Below are positions 34,764 to 42,170 of a DNA stretch of 64,000 nucleotides, piece by piece. How positions within the stretch are numbered: position 1 is the stretch's first letter; every line of letters starts with the position of its first letter. The notes beneath the pieces were generated by a model that was not told where the DNA came from, made no database searches, and was given only the letters and a program-made list of their open reading frames with translations. This stretch comes from JAVJUV01 sp047314965. GTDB lineage: Bacteria > Pseudomonadota > Alphaproteobacteria > Rhodobacterales > Rhodobacteraceae. The stretch covers positions 62,001-126,000 of the forward strand of contig NZ_JBLBVK010000054.1 in NCBI RefSeq assembly GCF_047314965.1, given 5' to 3'. The translations under genes and the position numbers were made by a program.

Positions 34764-34813
34764 GAAGATCGAAGCAGTCAACAGGGCTTCTTGAGCCACG
34801 AAGGACAAATGCA

Positions 34814-35029
34814 ATGAGTACGTTTGACGAAGTAAACAATGTTCGCCCCGCCATCAACAATAGCATTGGCGGCTATATCAGCGGCGTTTCCGCCCGTTTC
34901 GCGCAGTACCGCACGTACCGCAGGACACTTGAGGAACTCCAGTCGATGACGGATCGCGAACTCACTGATCTTGGCATCTCGCGCCACTCTGTGCGTTCGA
35001 TCGCCTACCGCGCCGCATACGGCGGGTAA
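34814..35029 (+). CDS. DUF1127 (YjiS-like) small protein, CcaF1-type
   Basis: A 71-residue protein. The C-terminal half (about residues 30-71, FAQYRTYRRTLEELQSMTDRELTDLGISRHSVRSIAYRAAYGG) is the DUF1127 signature, with the RxLxxLsdreLxDIGisR core. In Rhodobacter sphaeroides a homologous small protein (CcaF1, RSP_6037) is encoded immediately upstream of four CcsR sRNAs and binds RNA. The same arrangement here supports the call by context. A ribosome-binding sequence (AAGGAC) precedes the ATG. Confidence 0.85.
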   Translation: MSTFDEVNNVRPAINNSIGGYISGVSARFAQYRTYRRTLEELQSMTDRELTDLGISRHSVRSIAYRAAYGG

Positions 35030-35049
35030 CAGAATTCTGATCGGGCAAC

Positions 35050-35118
35050 CCATCCTCCTCCCTTGGGTTTCCTGACAAGAGCGGCGGCACCTTCCTCCTC
35101 CCTGGTGTCGCCGCACGT
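35050..35118 (+). ncRNA. CcsR-like small RNA, copy 1
   Basis: The unit holds CCTCCTCCC at 35054-35062, then a hairpin with arms GCGGCGGCACC (35081-35091) and GGTGTCGCCGC (35104-35114). The arms pair throughout with one G-U wobble, and CCTCCTCCC (35094-35102) lies in the 12-base loop. The motif is complementary to the Shine-Dalgarno sequence. This is the layout of CcsR sRNAs of Rhodobacter, cut from the DUF1127 mRNA. Ends are estimates. Confidence 0.8.
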
Positions 35119-35163
35119 AAATCGGGTCAGAGCTTCACGAAGTTCGATCCAACATTTTCAAAG

Positions 35164-35232
35164 GCCCTCCTCCTCCCTTGGGTCTTTGATTAGAGCGGCG
35201 GCACCTTCCTCCTCCCTGGTGCTGCCGCACGT
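35164..35232 (+). ncRNA. CcsR-like small RNA, copy 2
   Basis: A second copy, offset by about 114 bases from the first. It has CCTCCTCCC at 35169-35177, and a hairpin with arms GCGGCGGCACC (35195-35205) and GGTGCTGCCGC (35218-35228) with CCTCCTCCC in the loop at 35208-35216. The single non-Watson-Crick pair sits at a different place from copy 1 but is again a G-U, so the hairpin is conserved by structure. Ends are estimates. Confidence 0.8.
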
Positions 35233-35273
35233 AACAAGGACCGGGTCCGCAGGACCGGTCACCCGATACAGAG

Positions 35274-35347
35274 GCCCTCCTCCTCCCTTGGGCGTCTGAA
35301 AACGGCGGCGGCACCTTCCTCCTCCCTGGTGCCGCCGCTATTTTTTT
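35274..35347 (+). ncRNA. CcsR-like small RNA, copy 3 (terminal)
   Basis: The third copy, offset by 110 bases from copy 2. CCTCCTCCC lies at 35279-35287. The hairpin (arms 35305-35315 and 35328-35338) is a perfect 11-bp stem with CCTCCTCCC in the 12-base loop. A run of seven T follows, so this copy also acts as the terminator of the whole transcript. The spacers between copies are not conserved. Confidence 0.82.
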
Positions 35348-35348
35348 G
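35305..35348 (+). terminator. Intrinsic terminator of the DUF1127-CcsR transcript
   Basis: The perfect GC-rich hairpin of CcsR copy 3 is followed by TA and then seven T residues (35341-35347). It ends the transcript before the convergent FG-GAP gene at 35373. Confidence 0.85.
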
Positions 35349-35372
35349 CGCAGCACACTGGATCAGATGCCG

Positions 35373-36074
35373 TCAGATCCGGCAGGCCATCGCCTTCGCG
35401 AATGTCTCGCGGCCTTCATGTGGCGCAAGGACCTGCGTCGCGAAAGACGCGCCATCGAACTTTACAGCAAGCACCTCCGACCAATCCGCGGTGGCGACGA
35501 TCATTTCCGGACCCTGACCGCACTCGCGAATGCCCCCAGCGATGTCCGTTTCTCCGATACGGTGGTTGGTAACCCCTTCCAGCGACGCGACAATCCGCAA
35601 GGTCTTTCCGTCGCGGCGCAGGATCAGCAAAGTCTTGGCAAGGTGCGGGCGGTCGACATAAGCAAATTCGACCTCCCCGTCTCCGTCCAGATCGGCCGCC
35701 CCCAGACCGACAGGAGCCAGCCATCGGTTCGTTCGTCCAATGAAGTCGTTTGCGGCCACAAGACCTTCGGTATCATAAACGGACAGCCGGGCGCCCAGCG
35801 TGACATCCGTCTCGACCGCGATCACCTCGCTATCCCCGTCACCATCGACGTCCACCAGTCGCGGTTCCGTATCCTCGAACACCCGCGTTTCTGGCAACCT
35901 GACCCTAAAGACCTGCCCCGAGGCGGCCTCCATGATCAGCGCGCCCCATTCCACGGCATCCCCGAGGATCCCGTGTGCATATCGGGACGTCGGTTCTTCG
36001 TAGCGTGCGGACGCCACACCTTCTGCAGCAACTGGCCAGGCCAGAACGCTCAGGCAGGCCACAAGTCGCAGCAT
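35373..36074 (-). CDS. FG-GAP/VCBS-like repeat protein, secreted
   Basis: The 233-residue protein starts MLRLVACLSVLAWPVAAEG, a signal peptide. It carries calcium-loop repeats of the FG-GAP type: RLVDVDGDGDSEVIAVETD and GAADLDGDGEVEFAYVDRP. The C-terminus (DIAGGIRECGQGPEMIVATADWSEVLAVKFDG) completes a probable beta-propeller. It is a periplasmic protein of unknown role, probably binding calcium. The ATG at 36074 overlaps the TGA of the ferredoxin gene, so the two are coupled. Confidence 0.75.
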   Translation of the reverse strand: MLRLVACLSVLAWPVAAEGVASARYEEPTSRYAHGILGDAVEWGALIMEAASGQVFRVRLPETRVFEDTEPRLVDVDGDGDSEVIAVETDVTLGARLSVYDTEGLVAANDFIGRTNRWLAPVGLGAADLDGDGEVEFAYVDRPHLAKTLLILRRDGKTLRIVASLEGVTNHRIGETDIAGGIRECGQGPEMIVATADWSEVLAVKFDGASFATQVLAPHEGRETFAKAMACRI

Positions 36075-36397
36075 CAAATCTGCTTCTCGGGCATCTGAAC
36101 CACGAGGCCGTCAAGTGCGTCGGTGACTTTCAGTTGGCAAGTCAGGCGCGAGCGCTTGGGATCGGGCTGAAAGGCAAAATCCAGCATATCCTCTTCCATT
36201 GCCTCGACTTCCGGCAATCTGTCGAACCAATCCGGATGGACATAGACATGGCAGGTCGAACAGGCGCAGGCGCCACCGCAGTCAGCCTCGATTCCCGGGA
36301 TGCCGTTGTCGCGCGCACCTTCCATTACTGTCAGGCCGTTGGCCACCTCGACGACATGCTCTTTGCCGCCATGCTCGATATACGTGATCTTCGCCAT
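36074..36397 (-). CDS. 2Fe-2S ferredoxin (adrenodoxin type)
   Basis: A 107-residue protein with the plant/vertebrate-type [2Fe-2S] ligands Cys40, Cys46, Cys49 and Cys87 (C-x5-C-x2-C...C) in ADCGGACACSTCHVYV and SRLTCQLK. This matches the adrenodoxin/ISC Fdx subgroup. Partners could be a P450 (one is encoded at 39454-40782) or Fe-S assembly. No isc or suf genes lie nearby. It overlaps the downstream FG-GAP gene. Confidence 0.9.
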   Translation of the reverse strand: MAKITYIEHGGKEHVVEVANGLTVMEGARDNGIPGIEADCGGACACSTCHVYVHPDWFDRLPEVEAMEEDMLDFAFQPDPKRSRLTCQLKVTDALDGLVVQMPEKQI

Positions 36398-36482
36398 GAT
36401 CGCTCCGTTTACTCTTCGCCGACCTAACTAGTATCGGTCTTGCCGATGGGCCACCCCTTCCCGCACGCAAGGCGAAACAACT

Positions 36483-36515
36483 TTGCATGATCTGGCAAAT
36501 GTTCTATATTTGTTC
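36483..36515 (+). promoter_or_regulatory. LexA (SOS) box over a sigma-70 promoter
   Basis: GTTCTATATTTGTTC at 36501-36515 is a perfect alphaproteobacterial SOS box, GTTC-N7-GTTC. It overlaps a promoter with TTGCAT at 36483-36488 and TATATT at 36505-36510, separated by 16 bases. Transcription would start near 36517, directly at the ATG at 36518. LexA bound here would block RNA polymerase. Confidence 0.8.
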
Positions 36516-36517
36516 TC

Positions 36518-36895
36518 ATGGAATCCCAGCTTCGCCCCCCCGATTGGCCGCGCCCCCCGGCCTGCCTGCCGCACTCCCTGCTTGCTTTGCCTCCGAATGG
36601 CGCGCGGATCGCGGTGGCGGGACTGGTCCTGGTGCGCCAGCGACCGGGCACGGCCAAGGGCGTCATCTTCATCACGCTCGAGGATGAAACCGGCATTTCC
36701 AACGTGATCGTCTGGCGCAAGATGTACGAACGCTTCCGTCGCGCCGTCATCGCGGGACGTGCGCTGAAGGTCACGGGCCGGGTACAGCGGGAAAGCGGCG
36801 TCACCCATGTCATCGCGGAAGAGATCGAGGATATCTCGTGGATGCTTGACGATCTGATCCGCCCGGCGAAACCCCGCTGCGCGTATCAGCCCTAG
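36518..36895 (+). CDS. Orphan C-terminal OB-fold of DnaE2 under SOS control
   Basis: The 125-residue protein is not a full polymerase. Residues about 28-112 match only the C-terminal OB-fold of the error-prone polymerase DnaE2: AGLVLVRQRPGTAKGVIFITLEDETG, then SNVIVWRKMYERFRRAVIAG, RALKVTGRVQRESGVTHVIAEEI. The first 27 residues are Pro-rich and unlike DnaE2. The gene sits under a perfect LexA box, as imuA-imuB-dnaE2 cassettes do. No imuA or imuB gene is present. It may be a degraded relic of that cassette or a retained accessory domain. The start is 2 bases after the box, so the mRNA is probably leaderless. Confidence 0.75.
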   Translation: MESQLRPPDWPRPPACLPHSLLALPPNGARIAVAGLVLVRQRPGTAKGVIFITLEDETGISNVIVWRKMYERFRRAVIAGRALKVTGRVQRESGVTHVIAEEIEDISWMLDDLIRPAKPRCAYQP

Positions 36896-36968
36896 TACCG
36901 CCACGCCCTGCCCCGGGTTTTGCCACATTTGAACGCCAGTATCGGTGCAAACGATGACGGAGGCAGCA

Positions 36969-37556
36969 GTGTTCTTTCGCGACCTGAAATTCAAGAAAGG
37001 TGCGGCTCTTCAGGTGATGTTGGCCGAAATCCACCTGCCTGTGCGGCTTGGTCATCGCGACGCGGAAAAGACCTTCATCACGCCGTTCACCCAGCAACTT
37101 GCAGCCGCAGGACTGGGAACGGTCACCGGCTTCAAGCCGCGCCGCGTACACGAAGACGGAATCGAAGGCCTCGACATATTCGTCGGCCTGACCAATTCGT
37201 CGCGCAACGCCCTTGAAACCGTCGCGCGGATGCTGGAACAACTCAGCGCGCCCTATGGCTCATCGGTCCGGCTGTCCGAAACGCCGGGAGACCCCGTCAT
37301 CTTCGGTGTGACCGAGGGTCTTGAGTTGTCGATCGGAACAGACATTACCCCCGATGCGAACACCCGCAAGGAACTGGTCCAGGCCTGCCGCAGCGCCATC
37401 GAGGACCGGGCGGTAAGTCTCGGCTGGGCGCGGCGTGCCGACCGAACTCTGTTCTATTTCTATGGCGAACGCTTCGATGAGATGAAGAAACGTCTCGACA
37501 GCGTTCTCGACGAAGATCCCCGTTTCGCCTCTGCCGTTCTGCGCCGAATGGCCTAG
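36969..37556 (+). CDS. Hypothetical protein
   Basis: A 195-residue protein with a mixed alpha/beta composition, beginning VFFRDLKFKKGAALQVMLAEIHLPVRLGHRD (GTG start). It includes FKPRRVHEDGIEGLDIFVGLTNSSRNALETVARMLEQLSAPYGSSVRL and ends FDEMKKRLDSVLDEDPRFASAVLRRMA. I do not recognise the family. The GTG at 36969 is chosen because GGAGG lies 5 bases upstream; an ATG at 36954 would add 5 residues. It does not look secreted. Confidence 0.6.
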   Translation: MFFRDLKFKKGAALQVMLAEIHLPVRLGHRDAEKTFITPFTQQLAAAGLGTVTGFKPRRVHEDGIEGLDIFVGLTNSSRNALETVARMLEQLSAPYGSSVRLSETPGDPVIFGVTEGLELSIGTDITPDANTRKELVQACRSAIEDRAVSLGWARRADRTLFYFYGERFDEMKKRLDSVLDEDPRFASAVLRRMA

Positions 37557-37665
37557 CGTCCCCTCCGCAAGCGTCCGGGACACCACATGAGAGCATTTGG
37601 CGCAATTGTCATACCGCCGCCTCTTGCCTATAGCTCTCCACGCCAGCCGCGAGGAGAGCTTTTTC

Positions 37666-39057
37666 ATGACCGAGACCCGTACAGAAACCGACAGCTTTGG
37701 CCCGCTTGAAGTTCAGGCCGACCGCTACTGGGGCGCTCAGACCCAGCGCAGCCTGATGAACTTCCCCATCGGATGGGAAAAGCAGCCCGTGGCGATCATC
37801 CGCGCGCTTGGCGTGATCAAGCAGGCCTGCGCCGAAGCCAACAAGGCCCGCGGAGCGCTCGATGCACGTATCGCAGACGCGATCATTGAGGCGGCATCCG
37901 AAGTGGTTGCGGGCAAACTCGACGACCACTTCCCGCTGGTGGTCTGGCAAACCGGCTCGGGCACCCAATCGAACATGAACGCCAACGAGGTGATCTCGAA
38001 CCGCGCCATCGAGATTCTGGGCGGCGTCATCGGCTCCAAGGACCCTGTGCACCCGAATGACCATTGCAACATGGGCCAGTCCTCTAACGACACTTTCCCG
38101 ACCGCGATGCACATCGCCGCCGCGACCACGGTCCGCGACGTACTGCTCCCGGGACTGGAGAAACTGGCGGCAGGCCTCGAAGCCAAATCCGAGGAATTCA
38201 AGGATATCATCAAGATCGGCCGCACCCATACGCAGGACGCCACCCCGCTGACGCTCGGTCAGGAGTTCTCGGGCTACGCCAAGCAGGTGCGAAACGGGAT
38301 CGAGCGGATCAAACTGGCGCTTCCCGGCATCTATGAACTGGCCCAGGGCGGCACGGCGGTGGGCACGGGCCTCAACTCGCCTGTCGGCTGGGGTGAAACG
38401 GTTGCCGCCAACATGGCGCGCATTGCCGGCCTACCCTTCATCACGGCGCCCAACAAGTTCGAGGCGCTGGCAGCCCATGACGCGATGGTCTTCATGTCGG
38501 GCGCGGTCAAGACGGCCGCCATGGCCTGCTACAAGATCGCCAACGACATGCGCTTTCTCGGTTCCGGCCCGCGCTCGGGCCTTGGCGAACTGATCCTGCC
38601 CGAGAACGAACCCGGCTCCTCGATCATGCCCGGCAAGGTCAACCCGACCCAGGCCGAGGCGATGACCCAGGTCTGCGCCCATATCCTCGGCAACGACGCC
38701 GCGATCGCCTTCGCTGGCAGCCAGGGCCATTTCGAGCTCAACGTCTACAACCCGATGATGGCCTACAACCTGCTGCAATCCATGCAGCTTCTGGGAGACG
38801 CCGCAGACAGCTTCACGCTCCGGATGCTCGAAGGCACCAAGGCCAACGAGGAGCGGATCGGTCAGCTGATGCGCGAGAGCCTCATGCTGGTCACAGCTCT
38901 CGCGCCCACCATCGGCTATGACAACGCCACCAAGGTCGCCAAGACCGCGCACAAGAACGGCACCACGCTTCGCGAAGAAGCCATCGCGCTCGGTTTCGTC
39001 GATGGCGAAACCTTCGACCGGATCGTGCGGCCAGAGGACATGATCGGGCCGAAATGA
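37666..39057 (+). CDS. fumC: Class II fumarate hydratase
   Basis: A 463-residue fumarase of the aspartase/fumarase superfamily. It contains TGSGTQSNMNANEVISN, HPNDHCNMGQSSNDTFPTAMH, IGRTHTQDATPLTLGQE and the signature loop GSSIMPGKVNP. It hydrates fumarate to malate in the TCA cycle. Class II enzymes lack Fe-S clusters. GAGGAGAG precedes the ATG. The stop codon overlaps the start of the DUF4169 gene (ATGA). Confidence 0.97.
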   Translation: MTETRTETDSFGPLEVQADRYWGAQTQRSLMNFPIGWEKQPVAIIRALGVIKQACAEANKARGALDARIADAIIEAASEVVAGKLDDHFPLVVWQTGSGTQSNMNANEVISNRAIEILGGVIGSKDPVHPNDHCNMGQSSNDTFPTAMHIAAATTVRDVLLPGLEKLAAGLEAKSEEFKDIIKIGRTHTQDATPLTLGQEFSGYAKQVRNGIERIKLALPGIYELAQGGTAVGTGLNSPVGWGETVAANMARIAGLPFITAPNKFEALAAHDAMVFMSGAVKTAAMACYKIANDMRFLGSGPRSGLGELILPENEPGSSIMPGKVNPTQAEAMTQVCAHILGNDAAIAFAGSQGHFELNVYNPMMAYNLLQSMQLLGDAADSFTLRMLEGTKANEERIGQLMRESLMLVTALAPTIGYDNATKVAKTAHKNGTTLREEAIALGFVDGETFDRIVRPEDMIGPK

Positions 39058-39230
39058 GCGACATCGTCAATCTGAACAAGGCGCGCAAGGCAAAGGCGCG
39101 GGCCACGAAAAAGGCCCGCGCGGATGCGAATGCCGCCAAGTTCGGACGGACGAAGGCTGAAAAGACATTGGAGCAGGCGAAGGCCGACAAGGCCCGCTCC
39201 GATCTCGACGGCCATCGCCGCGAGGACTGA
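39054..39230 (+). CDS. DUF4169 small basic protein
   Basis: A 58-residue protein, MSDIVNLNKARKAKARATKK at the start and SDLDGHRRED at the end. It is very rich in Lys, Arg and Ala and is likely to be one long helix. This matches the DUF4169 family, which is commonly found between fumC and a ribbon-helix-helix gene. The ATG overlaps the fumC stop codon, and its own TGA overlaps the next ATG (TGATG), so all three are translationally coupled. Function unknown. Confidence 0.75.
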   Translation: MSDIVNLNKARKAKARATKKARADANAAKFGRTKAEKTLEQAKADKARSDLDGHRRED

Positions 39231-39445
39231 TGGGGCGGCCCGTCAAACATTCCCTTACGCTGCGCGGCCATCGCACAAGCGTCTCTCTGGAAGAGGAATT
39301 CTGGCAGGCCTTCCGCCAGATCGCGTCGGAAAAGGGTCGTCCGATCAACGATCTCGCCGCCGAGATCGACGAGGCGCGCGGCACAGAGACCGGGTTGGCC
39401 TCGGCGATCCGGCTCTACGTCCTTCGACACATCCAGAACCGGTAA
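39230..39445 (+). CDS. Ribbon-helix-helix domain protein
   Basis: A 71-residue protein. GHRTSVSLEEEFWQAFRQIASEKGRPINDLAAEID is a ribbon-helix-helix fold of the RHH_4 kind, with a strand carrying basic residues (residues about 8-20) and two helices. RHH proteins usually bind DNA as dimers, so it could be a small repressor, but no target is known. It is coupled to the DUF4169 gene. Confidence 0.75.
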   Translation: MGRPVKHSLTLRGHRTSVSLEEEFWQAFRQIASEKGRPINDLAAEIDEARGTETGLASAIRLYVLRHIQNR

Positions 39446-39453
39446 AGCGCCGC

Positions 39454-40782
39454 TCAGCGCCGCTCGACCCGCAGCCTGATCCCGTCCCGCGACCGCAACG
39501 TCAGATGGGCCACCGGAACCGGGCGATCGGTTACCTCGAACCTGAACCGCGCCATAAGGCTGGCCAGCAGGACAGCGCCCTCGGCCATCGCGAACCCCGC
39601 GCCCGGACAAACGCGCGGCCCGGCCGAGTACGGCAGGTATGCTTCGCGCGCGGCCTTTTTCGCGGTCTCTGTCTCCCAACGGGCGGGATCGAACGCGTCG
39701 GGGTTATGCCATTGCTCTTCGTGCCGCCCCAAATGCCAGGGCGAGATGACGATCTGCGAGCCGACAGGCACGCTTCTCCTGCGGAATGTCTCTTGGCGTG
39801 TGGCCTCACGCACCATCATGGGCACGGGCGGGTAAAGCCGCAGCGTCTCGCGCAGAACATTGCGCGTCGCCGGCATGGACGACAACTGGCCGAAGTCCGG
39901 TTCAACCAGAAACTCCGCCGCCTCCCGCGCAACTTCCTCGGCCCACTCCGGGGCTGCCGCAAGGCACCACAGCGCCCAGCCCAACAGCGCCGCGCTGGTC
40001 TCGTGACCCGCAAGAAAGAAAATCGCCACCTGGTCGATCATCTCTGTCCCGGAAAAGCCTTCACCGGTTTCGGTGGCCGTGGCCGTCATGATGCGTGTGG
40101 CCAGATCATCCGGCGCGGTCCCGGCCTCGATCTCCCGCTGCCGGGTTGCGACCAACTCCGAAATCAAGCCGCGCAGACGTATTGCTGCCTCTCTCGCGGG
40201 CTTCGGATGACGAACCGGCAGCCACGGTACAAGTGCAGCGCCCGTCGCAACGGGCTGCACTCGCTGAAAAGCGCGGAACCCGTCATAGGTGTCGGCGGCG
40301 AGCGCGTTGTCGATCGGGATCGAGAAAAGCGTGCGAAAGATCACGTCGGCCGTCGCATGGCTGGCCATCGCTTCGACATCCAGCAAACCGGGACCGATGC
40401 GCTCGGCCGCCGCCTCGGCCGCCGCGAGCATCTTGGGGAAAGCGTTGCGAATGCGACCTCCCTCGAAAGCCGGATCGATGATCCGGCGCTGACGCTTCCA
40501 GGTGTCTCCGTTCGTCACAAAAACCGACTGGCCCAGAAGCGGCTCAAGCCCGCGCGTCACGCGCGTCGATTTGGGAAAGTCGTCGGGCCGCCCGGTCAGC
40601 ACTTCCCGCACGAGGCCTGGCTCATTGAGAAGGAATGACCGGAAGAACGGCGTCCGGAACTCGGCCATCTTGGCGCGATAGAGGTGATCGGGTTGCGCCG
40701 ACAGGATATCCTGCCGGAAAAGCCGCCAGTACCGCCAGAGCGAGACGCGGCGCGGACGCCCCACCGGCTTCGGCGGGATCAT
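39454..40782 (-). CDS. Cytochrome P450
   Basis: A 442-residue P450. It has the I-helix AGHETSAALLGWALWCL, the ExxR motif in LRETLRLYP, and the heme loop YSAGPRVCPGAGFAMAEG with the thiolate ligand Cys392. No membrane anchor is seen, as expected for a bacterial soluble P450. The substrate cannot be inferred. A [2Fe-2S] ferredoxin at 36074-36397 could be its electron donor, though it is 3 kb away and not in the same transcript. The 5' end overlaps the upstream hydrolase gene by 4 bases. Confidence 0.92.
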   Translation of the reverse strand: MIPPKPVGRPRRVSLWRYWRLFRQDILSAQPDHLYRAKMAEFRTPFFRSFLLNEPGLVREVLTGRPDDFPKSTRVTRGLEPLLGQSVFVTNGDTWKRQRRIIDPAFEGGRIRNAFPKMLAAAEAAAERIGPGLLDVEAMASHATADVIFRTLFSIPIDNALAADTYDGFRAFQRVQPVATGAALVPWLPVRHPKPAREAAIRLRGLISELVATRQREIEAGTAPDDLATRIMTATATETGEGFSGTEMIDQVAIFFLAGHETSAALLGWALWCLAAAPEWAEEVAREAAEFLVEPDFGQLSSMPATRNVLRETLRLYPPVPMMVREATRQETFRRRSVPVGSQIVISPWHLGRHEEQWHNPDAFDPARWETETAKKAAREAYLPYSAGPRVCPGAGFAMAEGAVLLASLMARFRFEVTDRPVPVAHLTLRSRDGIRLRVERR

Positions 40783-42065
40783 GTCACGGTCGAGGTGAAC
40801 CGCGACGCCGGCACGTCGATCCGGTTGCGGGACGGGCGCCGTCCCCGGAACCGCGCTCCCAGCGTCAGCGGACCGGCGGTGATACGGAAATAGTCATAGG
40901 CATCCGGGTTGTCGAAGGCGCAAAGATATTGAAAATGCAGGCGGAAATAACGGCGCTTCAGAGCTTTGAAGGTTTCCGGCTTGAGCGTCTTCGAGAATGC
41001 CGCCGACAGGATCAGAGGCCATTGCTGCCCGCGCTTCGGCGCGACACCGGAAACCGAAACCGGATCGGAAAGGGCAAACGAGCAGCCGTCTCCCGGAGCC
41101 GACACATCGATCCAGGTGATTTCCTCGGCGGTCGACAACAGACGCAGGTCGCGCCGGATGCGCCGCGCATCGGGCAGGAAGCTGACCATCGGGATGACCT
41201 GTCCAAGGGTCAGAAGCGACAGGGCCGGCCCTGTTCCCTGGAAGCGCTTCAGTCTCAGAATGTCGGCGACAACCGAAACGGCGAGTTGCGCGCCGCTGGA
41301 ATGTCCGACGATCAGAACCTCGTCGATATCCTCGCGCAATGCCGCTTCGATCCGGTACCGGAATTCGTGCAAACGCGCCTCGATCTCGTCGGGATAGGCG
41401 CCCCGGCGCGACGCCGTGTAGGCATAGTCGTTCATAAGGTAGTAGGCGAACGTCTTATAATCATGCGACTTGAACCATCGCAGACTGGCAACCGTCGCGG
41501 GCAGGAACAACGACCAGAAGACAACGGCGCCGACCAACGTCCAGACAAAGCCGGAAGTGTCGGGCGAAAGACCGATCAGGCCGGTCAGAAACTCGCCTCC
41601 CCGAAAGGTCAGGTAACCGGCGGTGCCAGCAATCAGGCTGGCGAACAAAACTGCGAGGAAAAGCTGACCCAGCAACATACCCACAGGGTAAAGCGCCGCA
41701 AGAACGGGTCCCTTTGCCAGCCAGGACAGGCGGCGCAATGTTCCCGTGGAAAGATAGATCCAGGCGGTACGCACAAGGGCCAGATAGGTCCGCGCAATTC
41801 CATCCCGCATCGAAGCGCGAACCAGATCGTGCCAAACAAGGACGTCTATCTTCGTCTGAACCTGCTGGCCTTCCATGTCCGCGCGCACGCGCCAGCCGGT
41901 ATCCGTCCGGTCAGGCTTCTGCTCGATCCGGTAGCCCGAGATCTTCGCCTGTTTCCGGCTTTCGGTCCGGTACAGTTCTCGATAGCGGCGCGGCGGATGG
42001 GGATCGTAGCCGGGGATATAGAATACCCGGCGGCGCGCAACCTTGGACTTTCCCTTCGAGAACAT
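40779..42065 (-). CDS. Membrane protein with an alpha/beta-hydrolase-like domain
   Basis: A 428-residue protein. The N-terminal 100 residues are basic (MFSKGKSKVARRRVFYIPGYDPHPPRRYRELYRTE), resembling the start of an alpha/beta hydrolase. Two hydrophobic regions (about 125-160 and 165-205) are transmembrane. The C-terminal half contains VLIVGHSSGAQLAVSVVADI, a GHSSG nucleophile elbow. No clear catalytic His could be assigned. The substrate is unknown. The gene overlaps P450 (4 bases), suggesting a linked function, perhaps ester or lipid chemistry. Confidence 0.65.
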   Translation of the reverse strand: MFSKGKSKVARRRVFYIPGYDPHPPRRYRELYRTESRKQAKISGYRIEQKPDRTDTGWRVRADMEGQQVQTKIDVLVWHDLVRASMRDGIARTYLALVRTAWIYLSTGTLRRLSWLAKGPVLAALYPVGMLLGQLFLAVLFASLIAGTAGYLTFRGGEFLTGLIGLSPDTSGFVWTLVGAVVFWSLFLPATVASLRWFKSHDYKTFAYYLMNDYAYTASRRGAYPDEIEARLHEFRYRIEAALREDIDEVLIVGHSSGAQLAVSVVADILRLKRFQGTGPALSLLTLGQVIPMVSFLPDARRIRRDLRLLSTAEEITWIDVSAPGDGCSFALSDPVSVSGVAPKRGQQWPLILSAAFSKTLKPETFKALKRRYFRLHFQYLCAFDNPDAYDYFRITAGPLTLGARFRGRRPSRNRIDVPASRFTSTVT

Positions 42066-42170
42066 TCGGCGAGACTAGCGTATCATCCTGGGGCCGAGAA
42101 GCCTGTTCTTACTTTGGATTCTAACGATCAACGGTGAAATGCACACACAGAAACAATCAGAAATTCCGCT

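Noticed and set aside
35050..35348. CRISPR array
   Set aside because: Three units of ~110 bases with similar hairpins and differing spacers could look repeat-like, but repeats are long, imperfect and structured, and no cas gene is present. They are CcsR-like RNAs.
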